From Gammaproteobacteria bacterium (GTDB lineage Bacteria > Pseudomonadota > Gammaproteobacteria > Natronospirales > REEB76): a DNA stretch of 8,737 nucleotides. This document shows positions 1 to 7,354 of the stretch, piece after piece (the first letter of the stretch is position 1; each line of letters begins with the position of its first letter). The notes below the pieces were generated by a model that did not search any database, had not been told where the DNA came from, and saw nothing but the letters and a program-made list of their open reading frames with translations. A program made the position numbers and the translations under genes. Where the stretch lies: contig JAGWNO010000086.1 in assembly GCA_028871235.1 (NCBI GenBank), positions 1 to 8,737 of the forward strand, given 5' to 3'.

Positions 1-2
1 GC

Positions 3-749
3 AATGAGTTACTGCATGCTACCGATGTTGCTGAAACCATCCATACGCTTTTTGCGGATGTCGTCAACGGTCTCATCGACACACACATCCCGCCGCAGAG
101 CGTAGAGGAACAGTGGGACATCCCCGCACTCATGGAATCCATGGAGCGGGAGTTCGCCATCAAACTCGATATTCGCGGTTGGCTTGACACCGATACTTCG
201 TTGCACGAAGAGACCCTGCGCAAGAAGATTATTGATGAATTTATCGCCAACTATAAGGCCAAGGAACAGCTGGTAGGCACTGAAGGGCTACGCAGTTTTG
301 AAAAGGGGGTGCTGCTTGCGCAGCTCGACAATCTATGGCGCGAACATCTTGCCAACATGGACTACCTGCGCCAGGGCATCCATCTGCGCGGCTATGCCCA
401 GGTGGATCCCAAACGGGAGTACAAGCGCGAAGCCTTTGAGATGTTCGCACGCATGCTGGACCGGCTGAAATACGAAGTGGTGAGCATCCTGGCCAAGGTG
501 CAGGTACGCACCCAGGAAGATGTGGCGGCGGCAGAGGAGCAGCGACGCCGGGTCCGTGCCATGCAGTTCCAGCACGCCGAGGCCCCCAGCGCTGCCAGCG
601 GAGCTGTTCCGCAAGATGAGACGCAGCCGCAGCAGCAATCTCCGTCCGTGACCACCTTCGTGCGTGAAGGCCGCAAGGTGGGACGCAACGAGCCCTGTCC
701 CTGTGGCTCGGGGCTGAAGTACAAGCAATGTCACGGACGTCTCAGCTGA
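3..749 (+). CDS. secA: Protein translocase subunit SecA, C-terminal part (5' end outside window)
   Basis: SecA is the ATPase motor that drives preproteins through SecYEG at the inner membrane. Only the last 248 residues are here; the frame is open from base 3 and begins NELLHATDVAET. Seen in order: the helical wing/scaffold region with IPPQSVEEQWDIPAL; the two-helix-finger segment with FEKGVLLAQLDNLWREHL followed by MDYLRQGIHLRGYAQ and DPKREYKREAF; a poorly conserved Q-rich linker; and the C-terminal zinc-binding tail EPCPCGSGLKYKQCHG, with the C-x-C-x8-C-H ligands intact. That tail contacts SecB and phospholipids in characterised SecA proteins. The nucleotide-binding domains lie upstream, outside the window. 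The internal ATG at 132 is not the start, because the conserved sequence runs through it. mutT follows 22 nt downstream with no terminator visible between. Identity is essentially certain. Confidence 0.98.
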   Translation, partial: NELLHATDVAETIHTLFADVVNGLIDTHIPPQSVEEQWDIPALMESMEREFAIKLDIRGWLDTDTSLHEETLRKKIIDEFIANYKAKEQLVGTEGLRSFEKGVLLAQLDNLWREHLANMDYLRQGIHLRGYAQVDPKREYKREAFEMFARMLDRLKYEVVSILAKVQVRTQEDVAAAEEQRRRVRAMQFQHAEAPSAASGAVPQDETQPQQQSPSVTTFVREGRKVGRNEPCPCGSGLKYKQCHGRLS

Positions 750-771
750 CCTTCCTTGTCAATCCAATGAC

Positions 772-1755
772 ATGAACCGCGATGCCGCCCCGCCGCAAAC
801 GATTGCCGTGGTGGCGGCGGTTTTGAAGGACGCAGCGGGGCGAGTATTGATCACCCAGCGTCCGCCCGGCAAACCCATGGCGGGATACTGGGAATTTCCC
901 GGCGGCAAGATCGAGTCCTGCGAGTTGCCGCGTGCAGCGCTCGTGCGTGAACTCAAGGAAGAGCTCGGCATTGATGTCCAGAAAGTCCGGCCGCTGCTGC
1001 AACACTGTCACGATTATCCCGATCGTCGGGTAATGCTGGATGTGTGGCGCGTGACACGTCACAACGGCATGCCGCATCCCCGCGAGGGCCAGGCGTTCGC
1101 CTGGATCAGGCCCGATGAACTGGCGGAATGGCAATTGCTGCCGGCTGATGCGCCCATCATCGCCGCGCTGCGTCTGCCGCCACTCATGCTGGTCACGCCT
1201 GCAGCGGCGCGCGATGCAGAGGCATTTCTCAAAACATTGGAGCGTCGTCTGGCGCGGGGCGTGGAATTCGTGCAATTCCGTGCCCCGGCCCTGGCGGCGA
1301 AACAGTATTCGGAATTGGCGCGCGGCGTTATCGATATCTGCCGCACTGCAGGCGCACGCGTAGTGCTCAATGCCGAACCCGAGCTCGCCGAAAAACTGGG
1401 GGCCGACGGCGTGCATCTCAACGCTGCGCGGCTCAGACGATGTACGGACCGGCCGTTGCCGCGCTCACTGCTGGTGGGGGCATCCTGTCACGACGCAGCG
1501 GAAATGGCTGCGACCGAGCGATGCAGGCCGGACTACATCGTGGCCGGTGCGGTATTGCAGACAGTCAGCCATCCTGGCGGCCGTGTTCTGGGTTGGGAAG
1601 GGTTCTCACGGCTGGCGGCCAGTACAGCGGTGCCCGTCTATGCCATCGGCGGATTGGGTCCGCAACATCTTGAAAGCGCGCGCCGCCATGGCGGCTATGG
1701 TGTAGCGGCCATGCGCGCTCTGTGGACGAAAAATCAGGGTTCTGACTCTTCCTGA
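772..1755 (+). CDS. mutT: MutT-type Nudix hydrolase fused to a ThiE-like domain
   Basis: A 327-residue protein. Residues about 10-133 form a MutT-like Nudix domain with a perfect Nudix box at 45-67 (G45, E51, then RELKEELGI at 59-67). The family includes MutT, which hydrolyses 8-oxo-dGTP to keep oxidised guanine out of DNA. Residues about 136-320 resemble thiamine-phosphate synthase (ThiE): VQFR at 167-170, ADGVHL at 211-216, a GAS motif at 236-238, DYIVAGAV at 254-261, AIGGL at 291-295 and GYGVAAMRAL near the end. The ThiE half is degenerate: the lysine of the VQLREK-type motif is proline (172), the ND pair is N200-A201, and the TKTK-type loop is TVSH (264-267). Thiamine synthesis is therefore doubtful. 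Such MutT-ThiE fusions are known next to secA in Pseudomonas and relatives. The ATG at 772 is the first in-frame start after secA, but I see no Shine-Dalgarno; translation may be coupled to secA. The 3' end overlaps convergent yacG by 22 bp. Confidence 0.94.
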   Translation: MNRDAAPPQTIAVVAAVLKDAAGRVLITQRPPGKPMAGYWEFPGGKIESCELPRAALVRELKEELGIDVQKVRPLLQHCHDYPDRRVMLDVWRVTRHNGMPHPREGQAFAWIRPDELAEWQLLPADAPIIAALRLPPLMLVTPAAARDAEAFLKTLERRLARGVEFVQFRAPALAAKQYSELARGVIDICRTAGARVVLNAEPELAEKLGADGVHLNAARLRRCTDRPLPRSLLVGASCHDAAEMAATERCRPDYIVAGAVLQTVSHPGGRVLGWEGFSRLAASTAVPVYAIGGLGPQHLESARRHGGYGVAAMRALWTKNQGSDSS

Positions 1756-1931
1756 TCGGCTGGACGCTCTTTACCGGGAATGGCGTGTTTTTCCAGCAGC
1801 CAATCGCCCAGATCAATGAGCCGGCAGCGTTCGCTGCAGAAGGGTTTCCATTCGGATACAGCAGCCCAGGGCACCGGGCTACCGCAGCGCGGGCACTTGA
1901 CTACAGGCGGGCTGGATGGATCCTCGTGCAC
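1734..1931 (-). CDS. yacG: DNA gyrase inhibitor YacG (small zinc protein)
   Basis: A 65-residue protein matching YacG, a small zinc-ribbon protein that in E. coli binds GyrB and inhibits DNA gyrase. The four zinc ligands are C13 and C16 (CPRC) and C32 and C36 (FCSERC). They are followed by the family signature RLIDLGDWL (37-45) and an acidic tail. Length is normal for the family. The start is GTG at 1931-1929, the first start codon in this frame downstream of the zapD stop, with a TAGG-type Shine-Dalgarno about 6 nt upstream. Only 9 nt separate it from the zapD stop, so it is probably the last gene of the coaE-zapD-yacG run and translationally coupled. Its final codons lie antisense to the end of mutT. 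Confidence 0.95.
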   Translation of the reverse strand: MHEDPSSPPVVKCPRCGSPVPWAAVSEWKPFCSERCRLIDLGDWLLEKHAIPGKERPADQEESEP

Positions 1932-1940
1932 GCGTACCTA

Positions 1941-2747
1941 TCAGAGCTGGCAGCAGACCAGCTTGAAATCGATGTCGTGTTTGCTCTGCTGGGGACGGCC
2001 ACCGGCATCCTGGCGTTCCAGGAAATGGATAGTGATGCGCTGGCGACCCGCACTGATTTCGGGGAACAGACCGCTGGCGGCCGGCACCATCACCCGCACC
2101 AACGGGCAGGCCGGACCATCGAAGCTATGTTGATACACGCCCTGTTCCGCCACTTCCCTGGTGGGTAGCGCACTCTCGCGTGTCAATGCCATCAGCAGGG
2201 TAATGGTGTCCTGCAACGGCTTGAGTTCGGCGTGCCAGGCCTGTAGATCGCGCATGCGTTTGGCATGGGGCAGCTGCAACCAGGCATGGTAGATGGGCAG
2301 GTCGAACTGGCAGGTGCCGCCGGGGATGGCGAGACGGTTCTTGATGGTGTTCAGGAACTCGTTTTCCTTCAGGCCGCAGCCCAGTTGCCGACCGTCGCCG
2401 TTCATGGCATGTCGCAGGGTGTCCAGTTCATTGAGCACCGATTGCAGGCGCGTGCTGTCCACCTCGGGGCTGCCCTTGAGACGGTTGAGGAACAGCAGGC
2501 AGCGCTCCAGTTCTTTAAGGATCTCGGTGCGCACATCACCGCGGGTTAGCAGCGTGCCGATCTCCAGAAGGCCGGATACGGCGGCACGGCTGTCCCAGGG
2601 GGACGGCAGGCTGGCGTGATGGGTGCACTGTTCGAACAGGAATTCCAAGCGCAGGAACGTGCGTATGCGCTCGGTGAGCGGTTGCTCATAGACCAGCCAT
2701 TCCGCTGGCAGCAGCTCGTCGACCGGTTTTTCCTCAGGATTCAGCAT
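1941..2747 (-). CDS. zapD: Cell division protein ZapD (YacF)
   Basis: A 268-residue protein of the ZapD family. ZapD binds the FtsZ C-terminal tail and bundles FtsZ filaments at the division ring. Recognisable family stretches: YEQPLTERIRTFLRLEFLFEQ near the start (compare FEHPLNEKMRTWLRIEFL in E. coli), EILKELERC, LAIPGGTCQFDLPIYHAWLQL, LFPEISAGRQRITIHFLE, and the closing DIDFKLVCC. It is about 20 residues longer than the E. coli protein. About 13 of those are an N-terminal extension before the conserved YEQPL; no ATG, GTG or TTG lies in that stretch to allow a shorter start. The Shine-Dalgarno upstream of the ATG at 2747 is poor. The gene begins 18 nt after the coaE stop, so translation may depend on coupling. 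Confidence 0.94.
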   Translation of the reverse strand: MLNPEEKPVDELLPAEWLVYEQPLTERIRTFLRLEFLFEQCTHHASLPSPWDSRAAVSGLLEIGTLLTRGDVRTEILKELERCLLFLNRLKGSPEVDSTRLQSVLNELDTLRHAMNGDGRQLGCGLKENEFLNTIKNRLAIPGGTCQFDLPIYHAWLQLPHAKRMRDLQAWHAELKPLQDTITLLMALTRESALPTREVAEQGVYQHSFDGPACPLVRVMVPAASGLFPEISAGRQRITIHFLERQDAGGRPQQSKHDIDFKLVCCQL

Positions 2748-2765
2748 GCGATATCGCTGTCGTGC

Positions 2766-3398
2766 TCAGGGCAGACGCAGACCGGGCCGTCGGTAATCCG
2801 ATTTCCCGGCAAGCTCGAGGTAAAAAACATGCAGACGGGCAATGGCAGCCTTAAGCTCTGCCTGAGTGCCCTCGTTCAACAGAATATCATCCCCAGCCGC
2901 CAAACGGCGTGCCCGGCTGGTCTGGGCGGCGAGCATGGCGCGTGCTGATACCGCAGTCTCGCCATCACGTGACATAAGGCGTGCGATTTGCATCTCTTCG
3001 GGACAATCCACCACCAATACACGGTCCACCAGATTGCGTGCGGCGGGGGTTTCCGCAAGCAGCGGGATGACCGCCAGGCAATAGGCGGCCCGATAGGATT
3101 TGAGCTGCTGGGCGAGTCCTGCCAGTACCATGGGATGCAGGACAGCCTCCACCTTGCGACGCAGGGCCGGGTCTGCGAACAGGCGTTGCCGCAGGGCGGC
3201 CCGGTCTAGGTGGCCCTGTGGATCGAACAGGCTGCCTTGCAGCGATTCCCGCAATTGTTTAAGACCCGGGCTGCCCGGGGCGGTGGCTTCCCGGGCGATA
3301 GTATCCGCATCCGCCACGGGTACGCCTAAACCCGCAAACTGGGCGGCCACGGTGGATTTACCGCTGGCGATGCCGCCCGTGAGGCCCACCTTGAGCAT
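2766..3398 (-). CDS. coaE: Dephospho-CoA kinase
   Basis: CoaE phosphorylates the ribose 3'-hydroxyl of dephospho-CoA with ATP, the last step of coenzyme A synthesis in the cytoplasm. The 210-residue product has the usual family length. Seen: the Walker A loop GGIASGKST at 8-16, the DADTIAR motif at 30-36, an LHPMV segment of the CoA-binding region (HPLI in homologues), a VIPLLAE strand, a lid-type RLMSRDG segment, and the terminal AAQTSRARRLAAGDDILLNEGT that matches the C-terminal family signature. The ATG at 3398 has a strong GGGGGAG Shine-Dalgarno lying across the pilD stop, and the gap from that stop is 4 nt. This is the usual pilD-coaE arrangement of gammaproteobacteria with type IV pili. 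Confidence 0.98.
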   Translation of the reverse strand: MLKVGLTGGIASGKSTVAAQFAGLGVPVADADTIAREATAPGSPGLKQLRESLQGSLFDPQGHLDRAALRQRLFADPALRRKVEAVLHPMVLAGLAQQLKSYRAAYCLAVIPLLAETPAARNLVDRVLVVDCPEEMQIARLMSRDGETAVSARAMLAAQTSRARRLAAGDDILLNEGTQAELKAAIARLHVFYLELAGKSDYRRPGLRLP

Positions 3399-3402
3399 GG
3401 AC

Positions 3403-4272
3403 CTAGCTCCCCCCGGCGATGTGCAGATAAGCCGCGGTCAGCTCCCGGCCCCATAGCATGGCGATCCACCCGGCGGCGGCCAGATAAGGCCCGAAGGGGA
3501 TGGGGATATCGCGCTTGAGCCGCCGGCTGAGGATCAAGGCGATACCCACCAGCGCGCCGCTGGCTGCAGCGATGAGAATCACGACGGGCAGGCACTGCCA
3601 GCCCAGCCAGGCACCGATGAGGGCATAGAGCTTGAAATCGCCATAGCCCATGCCTTCCTTGCCGGTAAGCCGCTTGAAACCGTGGTACACCGCCCACAGC
3701 GTCAGATAGCCCGCGGCCGCGCCAATCACGGCTGAGCCCAGATTCGTGAATACTCCCCCGAGGTTGAACAGCAGACCCAGCCACAGGAGCGGCAGGGTGA
3801 TGTTGTCGGGCAGCAACTGCTTGTCGAGGTCAATGGCGGCCAGTGCCAGCAGTGCCCAGGTGAACAACAGCGCGCCGAGCGCGGCCCAGCTGAAACCGAA
3901 GTGCCAGGCTATCCAACCGGATAACAGGCCGCAGAGAATCTCCACCGCCGGATAGCGGGGCGAGATGCGCGCCCGGCAGGCACGGCAGCGGCCCCGCAAC
4001 AACAGATAACTTACCACCGGGATGTTTTCCAGGGCGCTGATGGGATGGCCGCAGCGCGGGCAACGCGAGCGCGGCACCACGAGATTGTAGGGCTCGGCCG
4101 CGACCGGTACGCCGCCAGCCAGCTCTGCGCAATGCTCTTGCCATTCCCGTTCCAGCATGACCGGCAGGCGATGGATTACCACGTTGAGGAAACTGCCGAT
4201 GATCAAGCCGAGAATGCCCGCCACCGTTATGAATGCGAGCGGAGTGGTCTCGAGGAACGACACGAGGTACAT
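3403..4272 (-). CDS. pilD: Type IV prepilin peptidase / N-methyltransferase PilD
   Basis: PilD is a polytopic inner-membrane aspartyl protease that removes the leader peptide of type IV prepilins and type II secretion pseudopilins and methylates the new N-terminal residue. The 289-residue product matches Pseudomonas PilD in length and layout. An N-terminal helix has GSFLNVVIHRLP (26-37). A cytoplasmic zinc loop carries two C-x2-C pairs, C71/C74 and C96/C99. Then come about seven further hydrophobic segments with the catalytic aspartates D148 (in AAIDLDKQLLPD) and D212 (in KEGMGYGDFK). The C-terminal IPFGPYLAAAGWIAML is typical. I chose the ATG at 4272 because MYLVSFLETTPLAF aligns with the Pseudomonas N-terminus; the frame stays open further upstream into pilC, but that part is antisense-like shadow. 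The Shine-Dalgarno is weak (GGGA about 9 nt upstream). A terminator-like hairpin lies just upstream. Confidence 0.97.
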   Translation of the reverse strand: MYLVSFLETTPLAFITVAGILGLIIGSFLNVVIHRLPVMLEREWQEHCAELAGGVPVAAEPYNLVVPRSRCPRCGHPISALENIPVVSYLLLRGRCRACRARISPRYPAVEILCGLLSGWIAWHFGFSWAALGALLFTWALLALAAIDLDKQLLPDNITLPLLWLGLLFNLGGVFTNLGSAVIGAAAGYLTLWAVYHGFKRLTGKEGMGYGDFKLYALIGAWLGWQCLPVVILIAAASGALVGIALILSRRLKRDIPIPFGPYLAAAGWIAMLWGRELTAAYLHIAGGS

Positions 4273-4290
4273 GGGTTGGATCCCGGGGTT

Positions 4291-4322
4291 CAAAACAGCA
4301 GGGGCGCCGGCGGCGCCCCTGC
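4291..4322 (-). terminator. Terminator-like hairpin between pilC and pilD
   Basis: Arms at 4298-4309 and 4311-4322 are perfectly complementary over 12 bp. A realistic fold is a 10-bp stem (GCAGGGGCGC paired with GCGCCCCTGC) with a 5-nt loop. Read on the − strand, the direction of the pil genes, the stem is followed by TGTTTTG, so it has the form of a rho-independent terminator. The T-run is short and interrupted, so termination may be partial and leave pilD-coaE-zapD-yacG at lower expression than pilBC. It lies 14 nt after the pilC stop. Confidence 0.62.
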
Positions 4323-4336
4323 GTATCTTTACATGA

Positions 4337-5557
4337 TTAAATGACGGAGCCGAGCTTGAAGATGGGCAGGTACATGGCCACCACCAGACCACCCACCAAC
4401 ACGCCCAGGATCGCCATGATGAACGGCTCCATGAGGCTGGAGAGGCTGTCCACGGCGTTATCCACTTCCTCCTCGTAGAAATCCGCCACCTTGGCTGACA
4501 TGGTATCGACGGAACCGGCTTCTTCACCGATGGCGATCATCTGCACCACCACGTGGGGGAACAGTCCCGTCTGGCTCATGGCCAGATTGAGCTGCTGGCC
4601 GGTCGAGACCTGGTCGCGCATGCGCAGTGTGGCCTGTTCATAGATGATGTTGCCGGTGGCGCCGGACACCGACTGCAGGGCTTCCACCAGGTTCACACCC
4701 GCCGCGAACATGGTGGACAGGGTGCGCGCGAAACGGGCGATGGCTGACTTGGTGAGTATCATACCGATCACCGGGATCTTGAGGGATACCTTGTCGAGCC
4801 AGATGCGGAATTTCCGCGAGCGCTTCTTGGCCTGCAGGAAGCCGACGATCGCAAGGATGATGACAGTGACATAGAGCCAGCCTTCACTGCGCACCGATTG
4901 GGAGAGGTTGATCACCATTTTGGTAAACGCAGGCAAGTCGGCGCCGAAGCTCGAGAACAGGTCCTGGAATTCCGGGATAACGAAGATGAGGAGGATGGCG
5001 CTCACCACAATGGCCACCACCACCACGGCGGCGGGATAGACCAGTGCCTTCTTGATTTTTTTCTTGATGGCCTCGGTTTTTTCCTTGTAGGTGGCGATCT
5101 TGTCCAGCAGGGTTTCCAGGGCACCAGACTGCTCGCCGGCCCGCACCAGACTCACGAACAGATCGTCGAAATACAGCGGTTCCTTGGCGAGCGAGTCGGC
5201 CAGGGTGTTGCCGGATTCCACATTTGCCTTGATGCCAAGCACCATATCCTGCATGCGCGGGTTCGCGTGTCCGCGGCCGATGATATCCATGGCCTGCACC
5301 AGAGGCACACCCGCGCTCATCATGGTGGCGAGCTGCCGGCTGAAAAAGGCGATATCGGCAGCGGTGATCCGCCGGCCGCTGGATTTGGACAGGAACGCGC
5401 TCTGCTTGCGGATCTTGAGGGGCGCGATGCCTTGACGGCGCAGGTCCGCCTTGACCGCCGCCTCACTGGAGGCCACGGTCTTGCCCTTGATGCGGTTACC
5501 TTTCTTGTCAGTGCCTTCCCAGAGGAAATTGGCTTGCTTGATTGCTGCTTCTGCCAT
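4337..5557 (-). CDS. pilC: Type IV pilus inner-membrane platform protein PilC
   Basis: PilC is the polytopic platform protein (T2SSF/GspF family) that sits above the PilB ATPase and passes its motion to pilin assembly. The 406-residue product has the normal length. Seen: an N-terminal cytoplasmic part starting FLWEGTDKKGNRIKG (11-25), then two repeated T2SSF domains. Domain 1 is about 71-194, with FSRQLATMMSAGVPLVQAM and the VRAGEQSGAL turn. Domain 2 is about 274-396, with FARTLSTMFAAGVNLVEAL and the matching IAIGEEAGSV turn. Hydrophobic segments at about 172-195, 226-243 and 376-399 agree with three membrane helices. I chose the ATG at 5557, 14 nt after the pilB stop; earlier in-frame codons lie inside pilB and do not look like PilC. 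The Shine-Dalgarno is weak, suggesting coupling to pilB. Confidence 0.97.
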   Translation of the reverse strand: MAEAAIKQANFLWEGTDKKGNRIKGKTVASSEAAVKADLRRQGIAPLKIRKQSAFLSKSSGRRITAADIAFFSRQLATMMSAGVPLVQAMDIIGRGHANPRMQDMVLGIKANVESGNTLADSLAKEPLYFDDLFVSLVRAGEQSGALETLLDKIATYKEKTEAIKKKIKKALVYPAAVVVVAIVVSAILLIFVIPEFQDLFSSFGADLPAFTKMVINLSQSVRSEGWLYVTVIILAIVGFLQAKKRSRKFRIWLDKVSLKIPVIGMILTKSAIARFARTLSTMFAAGVNLVEALQSVSGATGNIIYEQATLRMRDQVSTGQQLNLAMSQTGLFPHVVVQMIAIGEEAGSVDTMSAKVADFYEEEVDNAVDSLSSLMEPFIMAILGVLVGGLVVAMYLPIFKLGSVI

Positions 5558-5571
5558 GGTTGTCAGCCCGC

Positions 5572-7293
5572 CTATTCGATGGTCACGCGATTCAGTTCCA
5601 CGAGATTGATGATGCCGTTCTTGACCTTGTTGAGACCGGACTTGTGCAGGTCCCATACGCCCTCTTTCGCCGCCTGGTCGGCGATCTGGATGGCATTGCC
5701 GGCTTCCATGATGATTCGGCCCATGGCTTCCGAGACGGGCATGACCTGATAAATGCCGGTGCGACCCTTATAACCGTCGGTGCACTCGCCGCAACCCACC
5801 GCCTCGAAGATTTCCAGGCCGGATTCAATTTCCTGGTCAGTGAAACCTTCCTTGCGCAGCGCTTCCTTGGGGATATCCACCCGGCGCTTGCAGTGCTTGC
5901 ACAGGCGGCGCACCAGACGCTGGGCGATGATGAGGTTGACGGCGGTGGCGATGGAGTAGGGCGCCACACCGATATCCGCAAGGCGGGTGAGGGTCTTGGG
6001 GGCGTCATTGGTGTGCAGGGTGGACAGCACCAGGTGACCGGTCTGGGCGGCTTTCACACTTATTTCCGCCGTCTCCAGGTCGCGGATTTCGCCCACCAGC
6101 ACCACGTCCGGGTCCTGGCGCAGGAAGGATCTGAGTGCCGCGGCGAAAGTCAGGCCCACCTTGGGATGTACGTTCACCTGGTTGACGCCGGGCAGCTGGA
6201 TTTCCACCGGGTCTTCCGCCGTGCAGATGTTGCGGTCCAGGGTGTTGAGGGTGTTGACGCCAGTGTAGAGCGATACGGTCTTGCCACTGCCGGTGGGCCC
6301 GGTCACCAGGATCATGCCGTAGGGGCGGGAAAGCGCCTTCATGTAAAGCTCTTTCTGGAAGTCCTCGTAGCCGAGCGCATCGATGCCGAGCATGGCGCTG
6401 GAAGGGTCGAGGATGCGCAGCACGATTTTCTCGCCCCACAGCGTCGGGCAGGTGTTGACACGGAAATCAATGGCGCGGGTTTTCGACAGCTTGAGCTTGA
6501 TGCGGCCGTCCTGGGGGATGCGGCGCTCGGAGATGTCGAGTCGCGCCATGACCTTGAGGCGTGCCGCGATCTTCTGGCCCAGCACCACCGGCGGCTGGAT
6601 CACCTCGTGCAGCATCCCGTCCTGGCGGAAACGCACCCGGTAGAACTTTTCGTAGGGTTCGAAATGGATATCCGAGGCGCCGCGGTTGATGGCGTCCAGC
6701 ATTATCTTGTTGACGAAGCGCACCACCGGTGCGTCATCGATGTCCGCGTTCTGATCGTTGGCCGCGGCCGCCGCATCCTCATCGCCGGCGCTGATATCAA
6801 GGTTACCCAGATCCTCGTCGGCCAGTCCGCCCATGGTGGTATCCATGGACTGTACTGCCTTTTCGATGGCGCGGACGAGCTTGTCCTCCTCCACCACCAC
6901 TGCGTCCACGATCATGCCGGTCTTGAACTTGATTTCATCCAGGGCTTGCAGGTTGGTGGGGTCGGAGACCCCGACGAAAAGTTTGCGGCCGCGACGGAAC
7001 AGGGGCAGGGCGTGGTGCTTGTCGATGAGCTGTGGTTCCACATCCTTGAGGGGCGCATGGGCCAGATCCACGGAATCCAGGTCCAGCACAGGCACGCCAA
7101 ACTCTTCGGCCGCCACATAGGCCACCGCCCGGGCATTGAGCTTCTTGTTGCGCACCAGATGGGAGACCAGCAGCAGCTTGTCCTGGATGGCTTCCCGCTG
7201 GGCCTCCAGCGCCTGTGCCTCGTTCAGCAGACCGTCAGCCACCAGCCTCCGGGAGAGACCGGCCAAGCTCGTCTTGACGGTAGTTGTAGCCAT
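5572..7293 (-). CDS. pilB: Type IV pilus assembly (extension) ATPase PilB
   Basis: PilB is the cytoplasmic hexameric ATPase that powers pilus extension. The 573-residue product is close to the Pseudomonas length (about 566). Order of parts: an N-terminal T2SSE_N/MshEN-type domain (about 12-147); an acidic, Ala/Asp-rich linker (about 157-188); the secretion ATPase N-domain with SDIHFEPYE (208-216); and the RecA-like motor. The motor has Walker A GPTGSGKT (332-339), Asp box AEDPVEIQLPGVNQ (359-372), Walker B with VVLVGEIRD (397-405) and His box HLVLSTLHTND (420-430). A tetracysteine zinc site is formed by C465/C468 and C501/C504, as in PilB and GspE but not the retraction ATPase PilT. The ATG at 7293 has a purine-rich Shine-Dalgarno (GGGGAGAGGG) 5-6 nt upstream. 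It is the first gene of the pilBC transcript. Confidence 0.98.
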   Translation of the reverse strand: MATTTVKTSLAGLSRRLVADGLLNEAQALEAQREAIQDKLLLVSHLVRNKKLNARAVAYVAAEEFGVPVLDLDSVDLAHAPLKDVEPQLIDKHHALPLFRRGRKLFVGVSDPTNLQALDEIKFKTGMIVDAVVVEEDKLVRAIEKAVQSMDTTMGGLADEDLGNLDISAGDEDAAAAANDQNADIDDAPVVRFVNKIMLDAINRGASDIHFEPYEKFYRVRFRQDGMLHEVIQPPVVLGQKIAARLKVMARLDISERRIPQDGRIKLKLSKTRAIDFRVNTCPTLWGEKIVLRILDPSSAMLGIDALGYEDFQKELYMKALSRPYGMILVTGPTGSGKTVSLYTGVNTLNTLDRNICTAEDPVEIQLPGVNQVNVHPKVGLTFAAALRSFLRQDPDVVLVGEIRDLETAEISVKAAQTGHLVLSTLHTNDAPKTLTRLADIGVAPYSIATAVNLIIAQRLVRRLCKHCKRRVDIPKEALRKEGFTDQEIESGLEIFEAVGCGECTDGYKGRTGIYQVMPVSEAMGRIIMEAGNAIQIADQAAKEGVWDLHKSGLNKVKNGIINLVELNRVTIE

Positions 7294-7354
7294 GTATCCC
7301 TCTCCCCGCCATGGGACCCGGGCAGGCCCGCGATGCCGGGGCCATGAGCTTTAG

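Noticed and set aside
750..771. Absence of argJ between secA and mutT, compared with Pseudomonas.
   Set aside because: The secA-mutT pair without argJ also occurs in E. coli, so the absence is a normal variant and not evidence of a deletion here.
742..1416. A 224-codon − strand open frame opposite mutT.
   Set aside because: It is a shadow of the MutT/ThiE coding frame, His/Arg/Gln-rich with no family resemblance.
4273..4527. An upstream extension of the pilD frame to an ATG at 4527, giving a 374-residue product.
   Set aside because: The extra residues are an out-of-frame reading of the pilC 3' end and the terminator hairpin. Alignment with Pseudomonas PilD starts at the ATG at 4272.
5558..5656. 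An upstream extension of the pilC frame to an ATG at 5656.
   Set aside because: The added 33 residues are an out-of-frame reading of the pilB 3' end. PilC homology and normal length start at 5557.
4898..5749. A 283-codon + strand open frame opposite pilC.
   Set aside because: It is antisense to PilC membrane and cytoplasmic segments, has no ribosome site worth noting and no recognisable domain.
5542..7347. A 601-codon open frame on the + strand, antisense to pilB and the start of pilC.
   Set aside because: It lies wholly opposite well-identified PilB and PilC. Its product is rich in His, Gly, Asp and Val in the way expected of a shadow frame in GC-rich DNA, and I recognise no domain in it.
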